Assembly: GCF_007846085.1 (NCBI RefSeq)
Contig: NZ_VOEJ01000003.1
Location: 124,001 to 188,000 of the forward strand
Direction of reading: 5' to 3'
Source of the DNA: Mucilaginibacter pallidiroseus
GTDB taxonomy: Bacteria > Bacteroidota > Bacteroidia > Sphingobacteriales > Sphingobacteriaceae
DNA length: 64,000 bases
Shown here: positions 42,514-51,651 of the stretch, piece by piece
Position numbering within the stretch: the stretch's first letter is position 1
How the letters are laid out: each line of letters begins with the position of its first letter
Made by a program: the position numbers and the translations under genes
The notes under the pieces: model-generated
The model's input: only the letters and a program-made list of their open reading frames with translations
Database searches by the model: none
Told to the model about the DNA's origin: nothing

Positions 42514-43542
42514 ATGCTTAATTTGCGCGTAGATGCTATTGAATGGGATTTATCTGATGTTGCGACGTTTTATCTTACTCCTATCAGCGGGCAAAAAGTT
42601 GCATACAAAGCGGGGCAATTTATTACGCTGGTGTTTAGCCATCATAATCATGAAATACGCCGCTCTTACTCGCTTAGCTCATCTCCTGACGAAGATCGCC
42701 TGGCAATTACCATTAAACGGGTAAGCAACGGCGAAATCTCGAGGTTTATGCTAACCAAAGTGCAGGTTGGCGATATTATACAGTCGACAGACCCGGCAGG
42801 TGTATTTACTGTTACTTATCCTGATCAAGAAAAAGACATTGTGTTTTTTGCAGCGGGCAGCGGCATAACACCTGTTTATGCGCTGATAAAATATATACTA
42901 AACCGCGCCGGCAAAAGTAAAGTCCATTTAATTTACAGCAACCTTAAACGCAGTTCCATTATTTTTAATGAGCAGCTTACAAAATTATCAAACGCTCATT
43001 CTGACAGATTTAACCTGGTGCACCTTATTAGCGATGAGGCAAATCGTTTAAACAATCTGGTAATTGAAAAGCTGGTAATGCAACAGGTAGTTTTTGATGC
43101 CAGTGTAGCCGAATTTTACATCTGTGGACCTTTCTCCTATATCCGTACCATAACGCTTACGCTACAATACATGGGCATTGCAACCGGGCAAATTCATAAA
43201 GAAAACTTTGTACTGGAAACCATTCCTGTAAAGGCCAATACAGCCAATTATCCCCCTCGCGACGTAACCATTAATATCGACGGCACAACTCACAACATCA
43301 CCGTAGCCGAAAACCAAAGCATTTTGCAGGCAGCCCTGCAAAACAACATCCAGCTACCCTACAGCTGCCGAAGCGGTATTTGCAGTGCCTGCGTAGCCCG
43401 CTGCAAAACCGGCCAAGTAGAAATGACCCAAAACGAAGTACTTACTCCGCAAGACATACAAAACGGCTGGATACTAACCTGCACCGGGCACCCGATTAGC
43501 GATGATGTGGTGGTGGGTTATGTGGGGCGCAGAGAGTACTAA
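42514..43542 (+). CDS. ferredoxin-NAD(P)H reductase-like flavoprotein with C-terminal 2Fe-2S domain (PaaE/Hmp type)
   Basis: 342 residues. The FAD-binding barrel has RRSYSLSSSP; the NAD(P) domain has FFAAGSGITPVYALI and EFYICGPFSYIRTI. The C-terminal plant-type ferredoxin domain carries the cluster cysteines CRSGICSACVARC and a distant Cys in LTCTGHP. The order FNR then ferredoxin matches PaaE-like reductases; which oxygenase or electron acceptor it serves is not shown. Its last four bases overlap the convergent CoA-binding gene. Confidence 0.9.
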   Translation: MLNLRVDAIEWDLSDVATFYLTPISGQKVAYKAGQFITLVFSHHNHEIRRSYSLSSSPDEDRLAITIKRVSNGEISRFMLTKVQVGDIIQSTDPAGVFTVTYPDQEKDIVFFAAGSGITPVYALIKYILNRAGKSKVHLIYSNLKRSSIIFNEQLTKLSNAHSDRFNLVHLISDEANRLNNLVIEKLVMQQVVFDASVAEFYICGPFSYIRTITLTLQYMGIATGQIHKENFVLETIPVKANTANYPPRDVTINIDGTTHNITVAENQSILQAALQNNIQLPYSCRSGICSACVARCKTGQVEMTQNEVLTPQDIQNGWILTCTGHPISDDVVVGYVGRREY

Positions 43543-43904
43543 TACTGCCCCACGCTCAACAACACCAACGTACAAGCATAATCTGTAGCAATGCCGGCTT
43601 CATGGGCGCGGCGGCGGAGTTCGGCGTTTTCGGTTCCGGGGTTAAAGATGATGCGTTTGGGTTTGGTGTTTATGATATAGTCGTATAGTGGTGGCTGGTT
43701 TTGCGGGCCTACATAAAGTGTAATGGTGTCAATATCGTTATGGATGGATTCAGGCTTTTCAATCGGTACGCCCGCCACTTCGCCTGTTTTTATACCAACG
43801 TTCACAATTGTGTGGCCATAATTGGTTAATCTGTGCGCGGCCAGGTAAGCGTATCTGCTTGCATCGGGCGTAGCTCCTAATATGAGTGTTTTCTTATCAG
43901 CCAT
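43539..43904 (-). CDS. CoA-binding domain protein (YccU family)
   Basis: 121 residues, one Rossmann CoA-binding domain (PF13380) starting KKTLILGATPDASRYAY. Motif IIFNPGTENAELRRRAHEAGI is typical. Such stand-alone domains are thought to bind CoA and may regulate protein acylation; the function is not known. The ATG at 43904 is chosen over a longer frame. The convergent overlap is four bases with the reductase. Confidence 0.85.
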   Translation of the reverse strand: MADKKTLILGATPDASRYAYLAAHRLTNYGHTIVNVGIKTGEVAGVPIEKPESIHNDIDTITLYVGPQNQPPLYDYIINTKPKRIIFNPGTENAELRRRAHEAGIATDYACTLVLLSVGQY

Positions 43905-44093
43905 AATATTTAAACAGATAGGGTTGGTAATAGTTTGCAGCGGCAGTTGGCAGGCTCTAACACCCAAAGTATTAAAGCCTGCGCCTTATTTACCCTAAAT
44001 TTCCTCCCGTCTTAAAAAATTAAAATAATTTAAAATGTTTTTAGGGCATGCTCGTCTTTATATTTAAATACCAAAGCATTGAGCACCGTTGTA

Positions 44094-44651
44094 ATGCCCC
44101 AGGATAAAAACAGCCACATCATACAAACTATTGCGTCGTATGGTAAAAGCCTGTTGGGATTTATCCGCAAGCGGGTTGCCAACGATGCCGATGCCGAAGA
44201 TATCCTGCAGGATGTTTGGTATCAGTTTAGCAACGTAGTTGATGCCGGTGCCATTGAACAGCCAAGCGCCTGGTTGTATCGCGTTGCGAAAAACCGCATA
44301 CTGGACAAGCATAAAAAGCATACCGAAACCCTGCTTGATGATATTTTACCCGGCGACAATGATGACGATGAAGCACCGGACTTTAAAGCCATCCTGATGC
44401 AGGAAACCAAAACACCGGAAACCGAATACTTACGCAACCTTTTTTGGGAACAGCTTTTTGTAGCGCTTGACGAGCTGCCCGAAAACCAGCGCCAGGTATT
44501 TGTGTGGCAGGAGCTTGACGATTTACCTTTTGAGGAAATTGCCAAACGTACCGGCGAAAATATCAACACCCTTGTATCAAGGAAAAGGTATGCAGTGTTG
44601 CACTTGCGCAAGCGTTTGCAACAGCTTTACAAAGAAATTATAGAATATTAG
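44094..44651 (+). CDS. RNA polymerase ECF-type sigma factor
   Basis: 185 residues. Region 2 shows ADAEDILQDVWYQFSNV and AWLYRVAKNRILDKHKK; region 4 shows LPENQRQVFVWQELDDLPFEEIAKRTGENINTLVSRKRYAV. ATG at 44094 is preferred to a TTG at 44079. No FecR-type anti-sigma gene follows; the next gene is a small membrane protein 14 bp on, which may act on it. Targets unknown. Confidence 0.9.
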   Translation: MPQDKNSHIIQTIASYGKSLLGFIRKRVANDADAEDILQDVWYQFSNVVDAGAIEQPSAWLYRVAKNRILDKHKKHTETLLDDILPGDNDDDEAPDFKAILMQETKTPETEYLRNLFWEQLFVALDELPENQRQVFVWQELDDLPFEEIAKRTGENINTLVSRKRYAVLHLRKRLQQLYKEIIEY

Positions 44652-44665
44652 AAGAACTTATTGAA

Positions 44666-45037
44666 ATGAAAAGAAATTATAGAAAAAAACTATTTCTAGC
44701 GCCCATTTGCATAGCCGCGGTATTGTTTGGGCTCAGCTTAGCAGTAATGCTGTTATGGAACAATTTATTACCGCAGATACTGCATGTAAGCACTATTACA
44801 TACTGGCAAGCCATGGGGATATTTGTGCTTTGCAAAATTCTGTTTGGCTTTGGCCCTGGCAAAGGTGGCGGAGCGCCATGGATGCGCCGCAAGCAAATGA
44901 TGGCCGAGCGCATGCACAACATGAGCGATGAGGACCGCGAACGTTTTAAGGAGCAACTTAAAGCCCGTTGCGGTTGGGGAAAATCACGCTGGGATTGGAA
45001 TGACAGACCCGACACAAAAGAAGCAAAAACAGAATAA
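44666..45037 (+). CDS. small membrane protein downstream of the sigma factor
   Basis: 123 residues with two hydrophobic helices (about 9-32 and 42-62), then a charged cytosolic-type tail with Trp, Arg and Met (MRRKQMMAERMHNMSDEDRERF). No family recognised. The position right after an ECF sigma gene suggests a membrane partner or anti-sigma-like role, but there is no ZAS or RskA motif. Confidence in gene reality is good; function unknown. Confidence 0.72.
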   Translation: MKRNYRKKLFLAPICIAAVLFGLSLAVMLLWNNLLPQILHVSTITYWQAMGIFVLCKILFGFGPGKGGGAPWMRRKQMMAERMHNMSDEDRERFKEQLKARCGWGKSRWDWNDRPDTKEAKTE

Positions 45038-45089
45038 CCTCCTCTCGCCGAATGCTTCAGCAGTCTTCGCAGAATACATTTTGATAAAA

Positions 45090-45153
45090 GTCAGTCTACG
45101 CTTGTCGATCACTCAATCACAACGAGAGTGCTTCGACAGGCTCAACATGACAC
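45090..45153. repeat. imperfect palindromic repeat (TTCGACAGGCTCAACATGACA type)
   Basis: Left arm 45090-45114 (GTCAGTCTACGCTTGTCGATCACTC) and right arm 45126-45153 (GAGTGCTTCGACAGGCTCAACATGACAC) are imperfect inverted copies. The right arm resembles repeats widespread in Bacteroidota intergenic regions. Confidence 0.5.
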
Positions 45154-45186
45154 TATAATTTAACCACCAACAAAACTCTTACTGCC

Positions 45187-45399
45187 ATGAACATACTTGT
45201 CTTTAAAACCAATGTTACTACCAAACAGCAGGTAAGCTCGGTACATAACCTGCTCACCGCCATGACCGACATTGAACAGTACAATTTCGACCTGGAAGAT
45301 TGCGATAACGTACTACGGGTGGTAAGCAATAACCTTGAAGCGCAAACCATAAGCAGTGCACTACAGGTGGCCGGCTTCAGCTGCGAAGAACTGGTTTAA
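45187..45399 (+). CDS. HMA-fold-like protein without metal cysteines
   Basis: 70 residues with the beta-alpha-beta-beta-alpha-beta pattern and spacing of an HMA domain (KTNVTTKQQVSSVHNLLTAM...DCDNVLRVVSNN), but the CxxC site is absent at the first loop. Two cysteines lie elsewhere (EDCD, FSCEE). It may be a degenerate copper-chaperone fold used for protein binding. It lies 149 bp after the sigma-factor pair, separated by the palindromic repeat. Confidence 0.6.
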   Translation: MNILVFKTNVTTKQQVSSVHNLLTAMTDIEQYNFDLEDCDNVLRVVSNNLEAQTISSALQVAGFSCEELV

Positions 45400-45514
45400 T
45401 TAGATTGCATTTAAAAACGCTTAGAAACACTTGTAATATAGCGTAATTAACTCGAGGCCAGCAAATAAACATATAGCAATAAACTATTGATTTATAGTTT
45501 CAGATAAATATATC

Positions 45515-47071
45515 TTATTGCATCCCGACATATTTTAACGCCGCATCTGCACAATTAATACCGTCAATAGCTGCAGAAATGATGCCGCCTGCATAGCCAG
45601 CCCCCTCTCCGCATGGAAACAATCCGGCAATCTGCGGATGCTGATAGGTTTCACGGTCGCGCGGGATTTTAACAGGAGATGAAGTACGTGATTCTACGCC
45701 CACAAGTAGTGCCTCATTTGTATAATACCCTTTCATTTTACGCCCGAACGCAGGCAGTGCTTTGCGAAGCCGCTCATGTATCCAGTTGGGTAAAACCTCC
45801 TTTAAGTCGGTACTACGGCAGCCTGGCAAGTACGAGTTTTCGGGAAGGTTTACAGATACGCGACTCTCAACAAAATCAACCATGCGCTGCGCCGGGGCAA
45901 CCAAATTGCCACCCCCTGCTTTAAAAGCAAGCCGTTCTATCTCCTGCTGGAAGTTTAACATCCGGAACGGATCAGCCATATCGCCCTTTACATCTTCCAT
46001 ATTGATTTGCACCACCGTGCCCGAGTTTGCAAAGGGATTGTTCCGCTTAGAAGGGCTCCAGCCATTCACCACAATCTCATCTGCATCGGTAGCACAAGGA
46101 GCTATAATACCACCAGGACACATGCAAAATGAAAATACACCGCGATCATTCACCTGTTCAACTAAATTGTAGTACGATGGCGGTAAGTCTGGTCCACGGT
46201 ATTCGCAATGGTATTGCGCACGGTCAATAATTTCCTGCGGATGCTCTATGCGTACACCCAAGGCAAAAGGTTTTGCCTCTATTAATATGTTCTGCTTATG
46301 CAGCACTTCGAAAACATCACGCGCGGAGTGGCCAGTAGCTAAAATAACAGCATCGCCGTTCAGCTTTTCTCCGTTGGCCAATTGAACACCTTGTATCTTT
46401 CCAAAGTCTACCAGCAAGGCGGTTACCTTGCAATCAAAAATAAACTCGCCACCGGCATTTAATATGCTTTCGCGCATGGCAGTAATTATTTGCGGTAGCT
46501 TATTGGTACCGATATGCGGGCGTGCATCCACCAGAATATCCTCGGTGGCGCCATGTGCTACAAAAGTTTTAAGGACAGCATTTACATCGCCACGCTTGGT
46601 TGAGCGGGTATAAAGCTTACCGTCCGAATAGGTACCCGCCCCACCCTCACCAAAGCAATAGTTTGATTCCGGGTTTACTAAGCCTTGCTTATTGATATTA
46701 GCCAAATCACGACGGCGCTGTTTTACGTCCTTGCCACGCTCCAATACAATCGGCTTTAGCCCTCGCTCTATACATTGCAAAGCTGCAAAAATACCGGCCG
46801 GGCCTGCACCAACAATTAAAACAGGCTTTGCATCTTTTACGTCTTTATAATCAACGCTAAAAACTTCGTGTGTATAAGGCTCATCGGCGTATATGCGTAC
46901 CTGCATACGGTAAACCACCTTGCGTCCGCGTGCATCTATAGATCTTTTTAAGACCTGTACACCTGTAATCCTTTTCTGCGGAATATTGGCTGCTGTGGAT
47001 GCAAGGGCTGTTAAAACCGACTGATCGTCCTGCTGCCCGGGCGGGCAAACAATTTCAATTTCTTTTTTCAT
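45515..47071 (-). CDS. NAD(P)/FAD-dependent flavoprotein (COG2509-like)
   Basis: 518 residues. FAD-binding site VLIVGAGPAGIFAALQCIERG near residue 90, followed by LERGKDVKQRRRDLANI and the family block YCFGEGGAGTYSDGKLYTR. C-terminal FAD region GLFPCGEGAGYAGGIISAAIDG is complete. An N-terminal ferredoxin-like extension of about 85 residues is typical of the group. Reaction unknown. The leader has a promoter -7 box at 47105-47112. Confidence 0.9.
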   Translation of the reverse strand: MKKEIEIVCPPGQQDDQSVLTALASTAANIPQKRITGVQVLKRSIDARGRKVVYRMQVRIYADEPYTHEVFSVDYKDVKDAKPVLIVGAGPAGIFAALQCIERGLKPIVLERGKDVKQRRRDLANINKQGLVNPESNYCFGEGGAGTYSDGKLYTRSTKRGDVNAVLKTFVAHGATEDILVDARPHIGTNKLPQIITAMRESILNAGGEFIFDCKVTALLVDFGKIQGVQLANGEKLNGDAVILATGHSARDVFEVLHKQNILIEAKPFALGVRIEHPQEIIDRAQYHCEYRGPDLPPSYYNLVEQVNDRGVFSFCMCPGGIIAPCATDADEIVVNGWSPSKRNNPFANSGTVVQINMEDVKGDMADPFRMLNFQQEIERLAFKAGGGNLVAPAQRMVDFVESRVSVNLPENSYLPGCRSTDLKEVLPNWIHERLRKALPAFGRKMKGYYTNEALLVGVESRTSSPVKIPRDRETYQHPQIAGLFPCGEGAGYAGGIISAAIDGINCADAALKYVGMQ

Positions 47072-47104
47072 GCTAATGGTGCCGGGTTTTTATCCCGGAC
47101 AGTG

Positions 47105-47112
47105 CAAAGGTA
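47105..47112 (-). promoter_or_regulatory. -7 box of the COG2509 flavoprotein gene (TACCTTTG)
   Basis: The minus strand matches TAnnTTTG exactly, 33 bases before the ATG. The leader then contains a CCGGG/CCCGG hairpin at about 47085-47101. Confidence 0.42.
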
Positions 47113-47277
47113 AGTCTTTTTTAGCTGAGGTAAAACCCATGCCGGCACTGTTCTGTACCGAACGTTGAGTGTCCGTTTCCGAACGATTGAACTACGTCAT
47201 GAAATCAAAATAGATGATTATCAATTGCTTATAATATTGGCAGCAGTTTGGCATACCCCATTTTAAATATCAATGCC

Positions 47278-47844
47278 ATGACACCGAACACCGACAACAG
47301 ATTAAACCAGCTTTGGGCAGGTTGCTTAAAAAACGATCGTAAACAGCAGGAAATGTTGTATAAAATACTGGCCCCTAAAATGCTGGCCGTTTGCATGCGT
47401 TATGCAAAAGACAAAGATGAGGCGCAGGACATATTGCAGGAGGGCTTTATAAAAATGTTCAAGAACATGAACAATTACCGCGGCGAAGGCAGCCTTGAAG
47501 GTTGGATACGCCGTATAATGGTACACAGCGCTATATCGCGTTACCGCAAAGCAAAAACAACTGTATTGGTAGAGGACTTTGCAGAGCAAAACATACCAAT
47601 GGGTGCAAGCAGCAACGGCAATAACCTTGAAGCTCGCGAGATTATGCAGATGGTAGATGAGCTGCCTACTACCTACCGCTCTGTATTCAGCATGTACGCC
47701 ATACAAGGTTACTCTCACCAGGAAATAGGTAATAGCCTTGGTATTTCTGAACTGCTATCACGTACAACACTGCACCGTGCACGTACCATGCTTAAAAATA
47801 AATTAATGCAATTAACTGCAGTGGAAAGTCATTGCTTCGCATAA
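47278..47844 (+). CDS. RNA polymerase ECF-type sigma factor
   Basis: 188 residues. Region 2: KDEAQDILQEGFIKMFKNMNN and LEGWIRRIMVHSAISRYRK; region 4: ELPTTYRSVFSMYAIQGYSHQEIGNSLGIS, with an unusual recognition-helix start ELLSRTTLHRART instead of the common xGTSKSxLxRAR. The ATG at 47278 is chosen over a TTG at 47248. No anti-sigma gene follows; the next gene is convergent. Confidence 0.9.
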   Translation: MTPNTDNRLNQLWAGCLKNDRKQQEMLYKILAPKMLAVCMRYAKDKDEAQDILQEGFIKMFKNMNNYRGEGSLEGWIRRIMVHSAISRYRKAKTTVLVEDFAEQNIPMGASSNGNNLEAREIMQMVDELPTTYRSVFSMYAIQGYSHQEIGNSLGISELLSRTTLHRARTMLKNKLMQLTAVESHCFA

Positions 47845-47942
47845 CCCGGATTCAGCCGATTGATATGATTGAACGACTTTAATTTAGCTTGACAGATTTC
47901 TAAAGTTAAAGAATTTCATCATCAACCCAATACCGTTAATTT

Positions 47943-47982
47943 AAACAAAAAAGGTTGACCAGTATTACGCTGATCAACCAAT
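47943..47982 (-). terminator. rho-independent terminator of the GH92 gene
   Basis: On the minus strand GGTTGATCAG (from 47979) pairs with CTGGTCAACC (to 47953), 9 of 10 pairs, followed by a T tract. Confidence 0.82.
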
Positions 47983-48005
47983 CTCTAATCTCCAGTCACT
48001 AATGT

Positions 48006-50303
48006 TTACCGGTGCTTATTACTCATCCAGAAAACCATATCGCCACCTTTCATGATATCTTCATGACTGATAGAAAGGCCGTTTAACGGTTTGCCATTCA
48101 GCGTTATCTTTTGCACATAAACATTTTTATCGCCTTGGTTTTTAACGGCAATGTTGAATGTTTTGCCATTGCCTACCTGCACCACTGCACTGTTTACAGA
48201 TGGGCTGCCGATAGCATACACAGGTGAACCCGGCGCCATTGGATAAAAGCCCAGACTGCTGAAAATGTACCAGGCACTCATCTGGCCTGTATCATCATTA
48301 CCACCCAAACCATCTGACGTTGGCTTATACATACGTGGCAATATCATGCGTATGCGCTCCTGTGTTTTCCATGGCTTATCTGTCCAGTTGTACAAATAAG
48401 CAACATGGTGCGATGGTTCATTACCATGCACGTAATTACCAATAATACCGTCGCGGGTAATATCTTCTGTTTCAGCAAAGTATTTATCAGGCAGGTTCAT
48501 AGTAAATAGCGAATCCAGGTAACCTACAAAACGCTTGTTACCACCCATAAGCTTAATTAACCCTTCCGGATCCTGCGGTGCAAATAAGGTGTAGTTCCAG
48601 GAGTTACCTTCAATAAAGCCCTCGTTAATGGTGCTTAAAGGGTCGAACTTAGTGCGGAATGTTCCGTTAGCCAGTTTAGGCCTCATGAAGCCCGCTTTTG
48701 CATCATAAACATTTTTGTAGTTTTCGCTGCGTTTTATAAACTCATTGTAGATGTCAGTCTTGCCCAATTTTTTGGCCATTTGCGCAATTGCCCAATCATC
48801 ATAAGCGTATTCAAGGGTATTTGATACAGACACCCCTGTTTTTTCATCGGGCACGTAGCCCATGTCCATATACTCGCCAATGCCTTCGTAGCTGCGGTGG
48901 CGTGCAGTGGTTACAGCAGCTTCCAAAGCTTTATTTGCGTCGAATGGTGCATTACCTTTAACAATGGCATCAGCCAATAGCGATACGCTGTGGTACCCGC
49001 TCATGCACCAATTCTCATTTCCCGAGTTGCTCCAAACCGGTAACATTTTCTCAGGGCTTTGATCGTAATGAGCCAGCATGGATTTTATCATGTCCGCATT
49101 ACGCTGCGGCTGGATGATGTTAAACAGCGGGTGCAGGGCACGGTAAGTATCCCATAACGAAAAGGTTGTGTAGTTAGTAAACCCTTCTGTCTTGTGTATA
49201 TTTTGATCCAATCCCTTGTACTGACCATCCACATCCATGTAAATAGTTGGGTTGATCATGGTGTGATACATAGCGGTATAAAAGTTTTCTTTCTTTTCCT
49301 TATTACCAGCTATCGTAATCTTGTCCAACTCATTTTCCCAGGCTTGCTGCCCGTCTTTCTTAACTTTATCAAAATCCCAGCCCGGTATCTCAGCCTGCAT
49401 GTTGGCAACAGCGCCGTCCATACTCACCGGAGACAAGGCAAATTTAATCTTGATCTTTTCACCTTCAGCTGTCTTGAAATCAAAGTAAGCACGAATCTGC
49501 TTACCGGCTATTTCCGGGAAGTTTTTGCTTTGATTGAACTTGCCCCAGAAACCGTTATAAGCCTGGCGCTTGTCGTACTTCTTAAACCCGTGCGATATAA
49601 ACGGTTTAGAGAACGACATGGCAAAGTATAAGCTACGCGTACGTGCCCAGCCATTAGTTTGGCGATAACCCACCAGCGTACTATCATTCAATACTTTTAC
49701 ATAGGTCCAAACCGTTTTATCAGGATAATTATAAATACCGGCCATCAAATCCAGTATAATGTGCGATTGGTCTGACTTTGGAAAAGTATACTGATGAAAG
49801 CCAACACGCGTGCTGGTAGTCATTTCGGCCAGGATGTTGTTGTCATCCAGTTTCACTTTATAATAATTGGCTGCGCTTACCTCATTGGCATGCGAAAATG
49901 CCGAGCGATAGCCACTACCCGGCTTATCTGCCGTACCAGGGTTTAACTTTAAGGGACCAACAGTAGGCATAATTAAAAAGTCGCCAAGGTCAGAGTGTCC
50001 CGTACCGCTAAAGTGTGTGTGGCTAAAGCCTACAATGGTTTTGTCTTCATATTGGTATCCCGCACAGTATTCGTAAACCTTAGGGTTATATTTTCCATCG
50101 CGTTCATAGCTTACAGTATCCGTTTCGGGGCTAAGTTGCACCATACCAAACGGAACAGTTGCACCCGGGTAAGTATGCCCCATGCGCGCCGTACCCACTA
50201 TAGGCTTTACGTATTGAACAAGATTTTCATGTGTTGCCTTTTGTGCTATGGCGCTGAGGCCGCAACCGGTAGCAAGGGCGGCCGCTAATAATTTTTTTAT
50301 CAT
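48006..50303 (-). CDS. glycoside hydrolase family 92 alpha-mannosidase, secreted
   Basis: 765 residues. Signal peptide (MIKKLLAAALATGCGLSAIA). Conserved GH92 blocks: YVKPIVGTARMGHTYPGATVPFGM, HTHFSGTGHSDLGDF, GNEPSHHVAYLYNW and GGNDDTGQMSAWYIFSSLG. Calcium-dependent exo-alpha-mannosidase acting on mannose-rich glycans; linkage specificity unknown. No SusC/SusD pair or sulfatase is adjacent, so it is not obviously part of a polysaccharide-utilisation locus in this window. It has its own terminator and a -7 box upstream. Confidence 0.93.
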   Translation of the reverse strand: MIKKLLAAALATGCGLSAIAQKATHENLVQYVKPIVGTARMGHTYPGATVPFGMVQLSPETDTVSYERDGKYNPKVYEYCAGYQYEDKTIVGFSHTHFSGTGHSDLGDFLIMPTVGPLKLNPGTADKPGSGYRSAFSHANEVSAANYYKVKLDDNNILAEMTTSTRVGFHQYTFPKSDQSHIILDLMAGIYNYPDKTVWTYVKVLNDSTLVGYRQTNGWARTRSLYFAMSFSKPFISHGFKKYDKRQAYNGFWGKFNQSKNFPEIAGKQIRAYFDFKTAEGEKIKIKFALSPVSMDGAVANMQAEIPGWDFDKVKKDGQQAWENELDKITIAGNKEKKENFYTAMYHTMINPTIYMDVDGQYKGLDQNIHKTEGFTNYTTFSLWDTYRALHPLFNIIQPQRNADMIKSMLAHYDQSPEKMLPVWSNSGNENWCMSGYHSVSLLADAIVKGNAPFDANKALEAAVTTARHRSYEGIGEYMDMGYVPDEKTGVSVSNTLEYAYDDWAIAQMAKKLGKTDIYNEFIKRSENYKNVYDAKAGFMRPKLANGTFRTKFDPLSTINEGFIEGNSWNYTLFAPQDPEGLIKLMGGNKRFVGYLDSLFTMNLPDKYFAETEDITRDGIIGNYVHGNEPSHHVAYLYNWTDKPWKTQERIRMILPRMYKPTSDGLGGNDDTGQMSAWYIFSSLGFYPMAPGSPVYAIGSPSVNSAVVQVGNGKTFNIAVKNQGDKNVYVQKITLNGKPLNGLSISHEDIMKGGDMVFWMSNKHR

Positions 50304-50345
50304 TAAGTAGAAACTAAGCGATCAGTAAATCAATTTAAACGTTAG

Positions 50346-50353
50346 CAAATATA
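50346..50353 (-). promoter_or_regulatory. -7 box of the GH92 gene (TATATTTG)
   Basis: Exact TAnnTTTG match on the minus strand, 42 bases before the ATG. No clear -33 box. Confidence 0.38.
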
Positions 50354-50483
50354 AAATCATCTGTATGTTAATCAGTAATTAATTACATTTACATACACTG
50401 TAAATTGCCATTATGGCGCAATTGTTACATATTGTAACATCGGTATGAGATTTGTATCTAAACTAAAAACACAACAAAAAACT

Positions 50484-51062
50484 ATGAAAAGATTATTGAC
50501 CGTTGTAATGGTTATTGTGGCAGCAATGTCATTAAGCTCATGCAGCTATAACAGCATGGTTAAGGCCGATGAAAACATTAAAGGCAAATGGGGCGAAGTA
50601 CAAACCCAGTACCAACGCCGCAGCGACCTTATACCTAACCTGGTAGCAACCGTAAAAGGCGAGGCAAACTTTGAAAAAAGCACATTAACGGAGGTTACCG
50701 AGGCGCGTGCCAAAGCAACTTCTATACAGGTAGATGCAAGTAAACTTAGCCCCGAGGCTATCGAGAAGTATCAGCAGGCACAAGGGCAACTTAGTACTGC
50801 GCTGGGCCGTTTATTGGTAGCGTCAGAAAACTATCCTACACTGCGGGCAAATGAAGCGTTCCGTGGTTTACAGGTGCAGTTGGAAGGAACAGAAAACCGT
50901 ATTTCTGTAGCGCGCCGCGATTTCAACGTAGCTGTGCAGGATTATAATAGCAAAATACGTTCGTTCCCGGCTAATATTACAGCCAAAATGTTCGGCTTTT
51001 CTGAAAAAGGATATTTCCAGTCTGAAGCTGGCGCAGATAAAGCACCAAAAGTTTCTTTTTAA
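50484..51062 (+). CDS. lemA: LemA family lipoprotein
   Basis: 192 residues. The ATG at 50484 is chosen because it starts a lipoprotein signal with lipobox LSSC; an upstream ATG at 50445 lies within a promoter-like stretch. The LemA core is seen: VKADENIKGKWGEVQTQYQRRSDLIPNLVATVK and later NRISVARRDFNVAVQDYNSKIRSFP. Helical scaffold of the cell envelope, often next to TPM-domain genes as here, perhaps a membrane-quality-control set. Confidence 0.92.
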   Translation: MKRLLTVVMVIVAAMSLSSCSYNSMVKADENIKGKWGEVQTQYQRRSDLIPNLVATVKGEANFEKSTLTEVTEARAKATSIQVDASKLSPEAIEKYQQAQGQLSTALGRLLVASENYPTLRANEAFRGLQVQLEGTENRISVARRDFNVAVQDYNSKIRSFPANITAKMFGFSEKGYFQSEAGADKAPKVSF

Positions 51063-51075
51063 TTGTTCAGGAATT

Positions 51076-51200
51076 AAACCAGGATTGAGCAGATTTAAAG
51101 GATTAATGGGATTTTAAAATCATAAATCTTACCAATCTATCAAATCCGCTTAATCCCGGTTCTAATCGGTGCAATCACCAAATAAATCAGTGAAATCATA
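51076..51200. repeat. dispersed repeat family B, palindromic, upstream of a TPM gene
   Basis: The left arm AAACCAGGATTGAGCAGATTT... (51076-51109) and right arm CCAATCTATCAAATCCGCTTAATCCCGGTTC (51132-51162) are imperfect inverted repeats. The tail 51163-51200 also occurs at 16415-16451 just upstream of polA. The TPM start codon is nine bases past the end. Confidence 0.65.
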
Positions 51201-51209
51201 TAGAATATT

Positions 51210-51644
51210 ATGGCGGCAATTACCGACGAAGAGCAGCAACGTATACAGCAGGCTGTAGCCAATGCCGAAAAAAACACGTCGGGCGAGATTCGCGTGGCGA
51301 TGGAAAAAACCTGCAGCGAGGAAACACTTGATCGTGCGGTGAAATATTTTAGCCAGCTTGAAATGAACCGCACCCACTTGCGTAACGGCGTATTGATTTA
51401 TGTTGCCACTGTTGATCGTAAGTTTGCCATAATTGGCGACGCCGGAATTAACAAAGAGGTACCGGCTGATTTTTGGGATACCACGAGAGATGAAATGCTA
51501 AACCATTTTAAATACGGAAATTTGGTTGAAGGCATAATAGCCGGTGTAACAAAAGCCGGGGAGCAACTTAAAAGGTATTTCCCGCACCAACTTGACGACA
51601 AAAACGAACTGCCGGACGATATTGCTTTTATGGACGGCAAATAA
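51210..51644 (+). CDS. TPM domain-containing protein (short, cytosolic-type)
   Basis: 144 residues of the TPM_phosphatase domain (PF04536): MAAITDEEQQRIQQAVANAEKNTSGEIRVAMEKTC, then VDRKFAIIGDAGINKEVPADFWD and VEGIIAGVTKAGEQL. There is no signal peptide, so it would be cytosolic or bound at the inner face, unlike its neighbour. The next gene starts eight bases later. A role with LemA and the second TPM protein is implied by adjacency. Catalytic activity unproven. Confidence 0.88.
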   Translation: MAAITDEEQQRIQQAVANAEKNTSGEIRVAMEKTCSEETLDRAVKYFSQLEMNRTHLRNGVLIYVATVDRKFAIIGDAGINKEVPADFWDTTRDEMLNHFKYGNLVEGIIAGVTKAGEQLKRYFPHQLDDKNELPDDIAFMDGK

Positions 51645-51651
51645 GTATAAA

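Noticed and set aside
48006..50303. GH92 gene as part of a polysaccharide utilisation locus
   Set aside because: No SusC/SusD pair, sensor or other glycosidase within the window.
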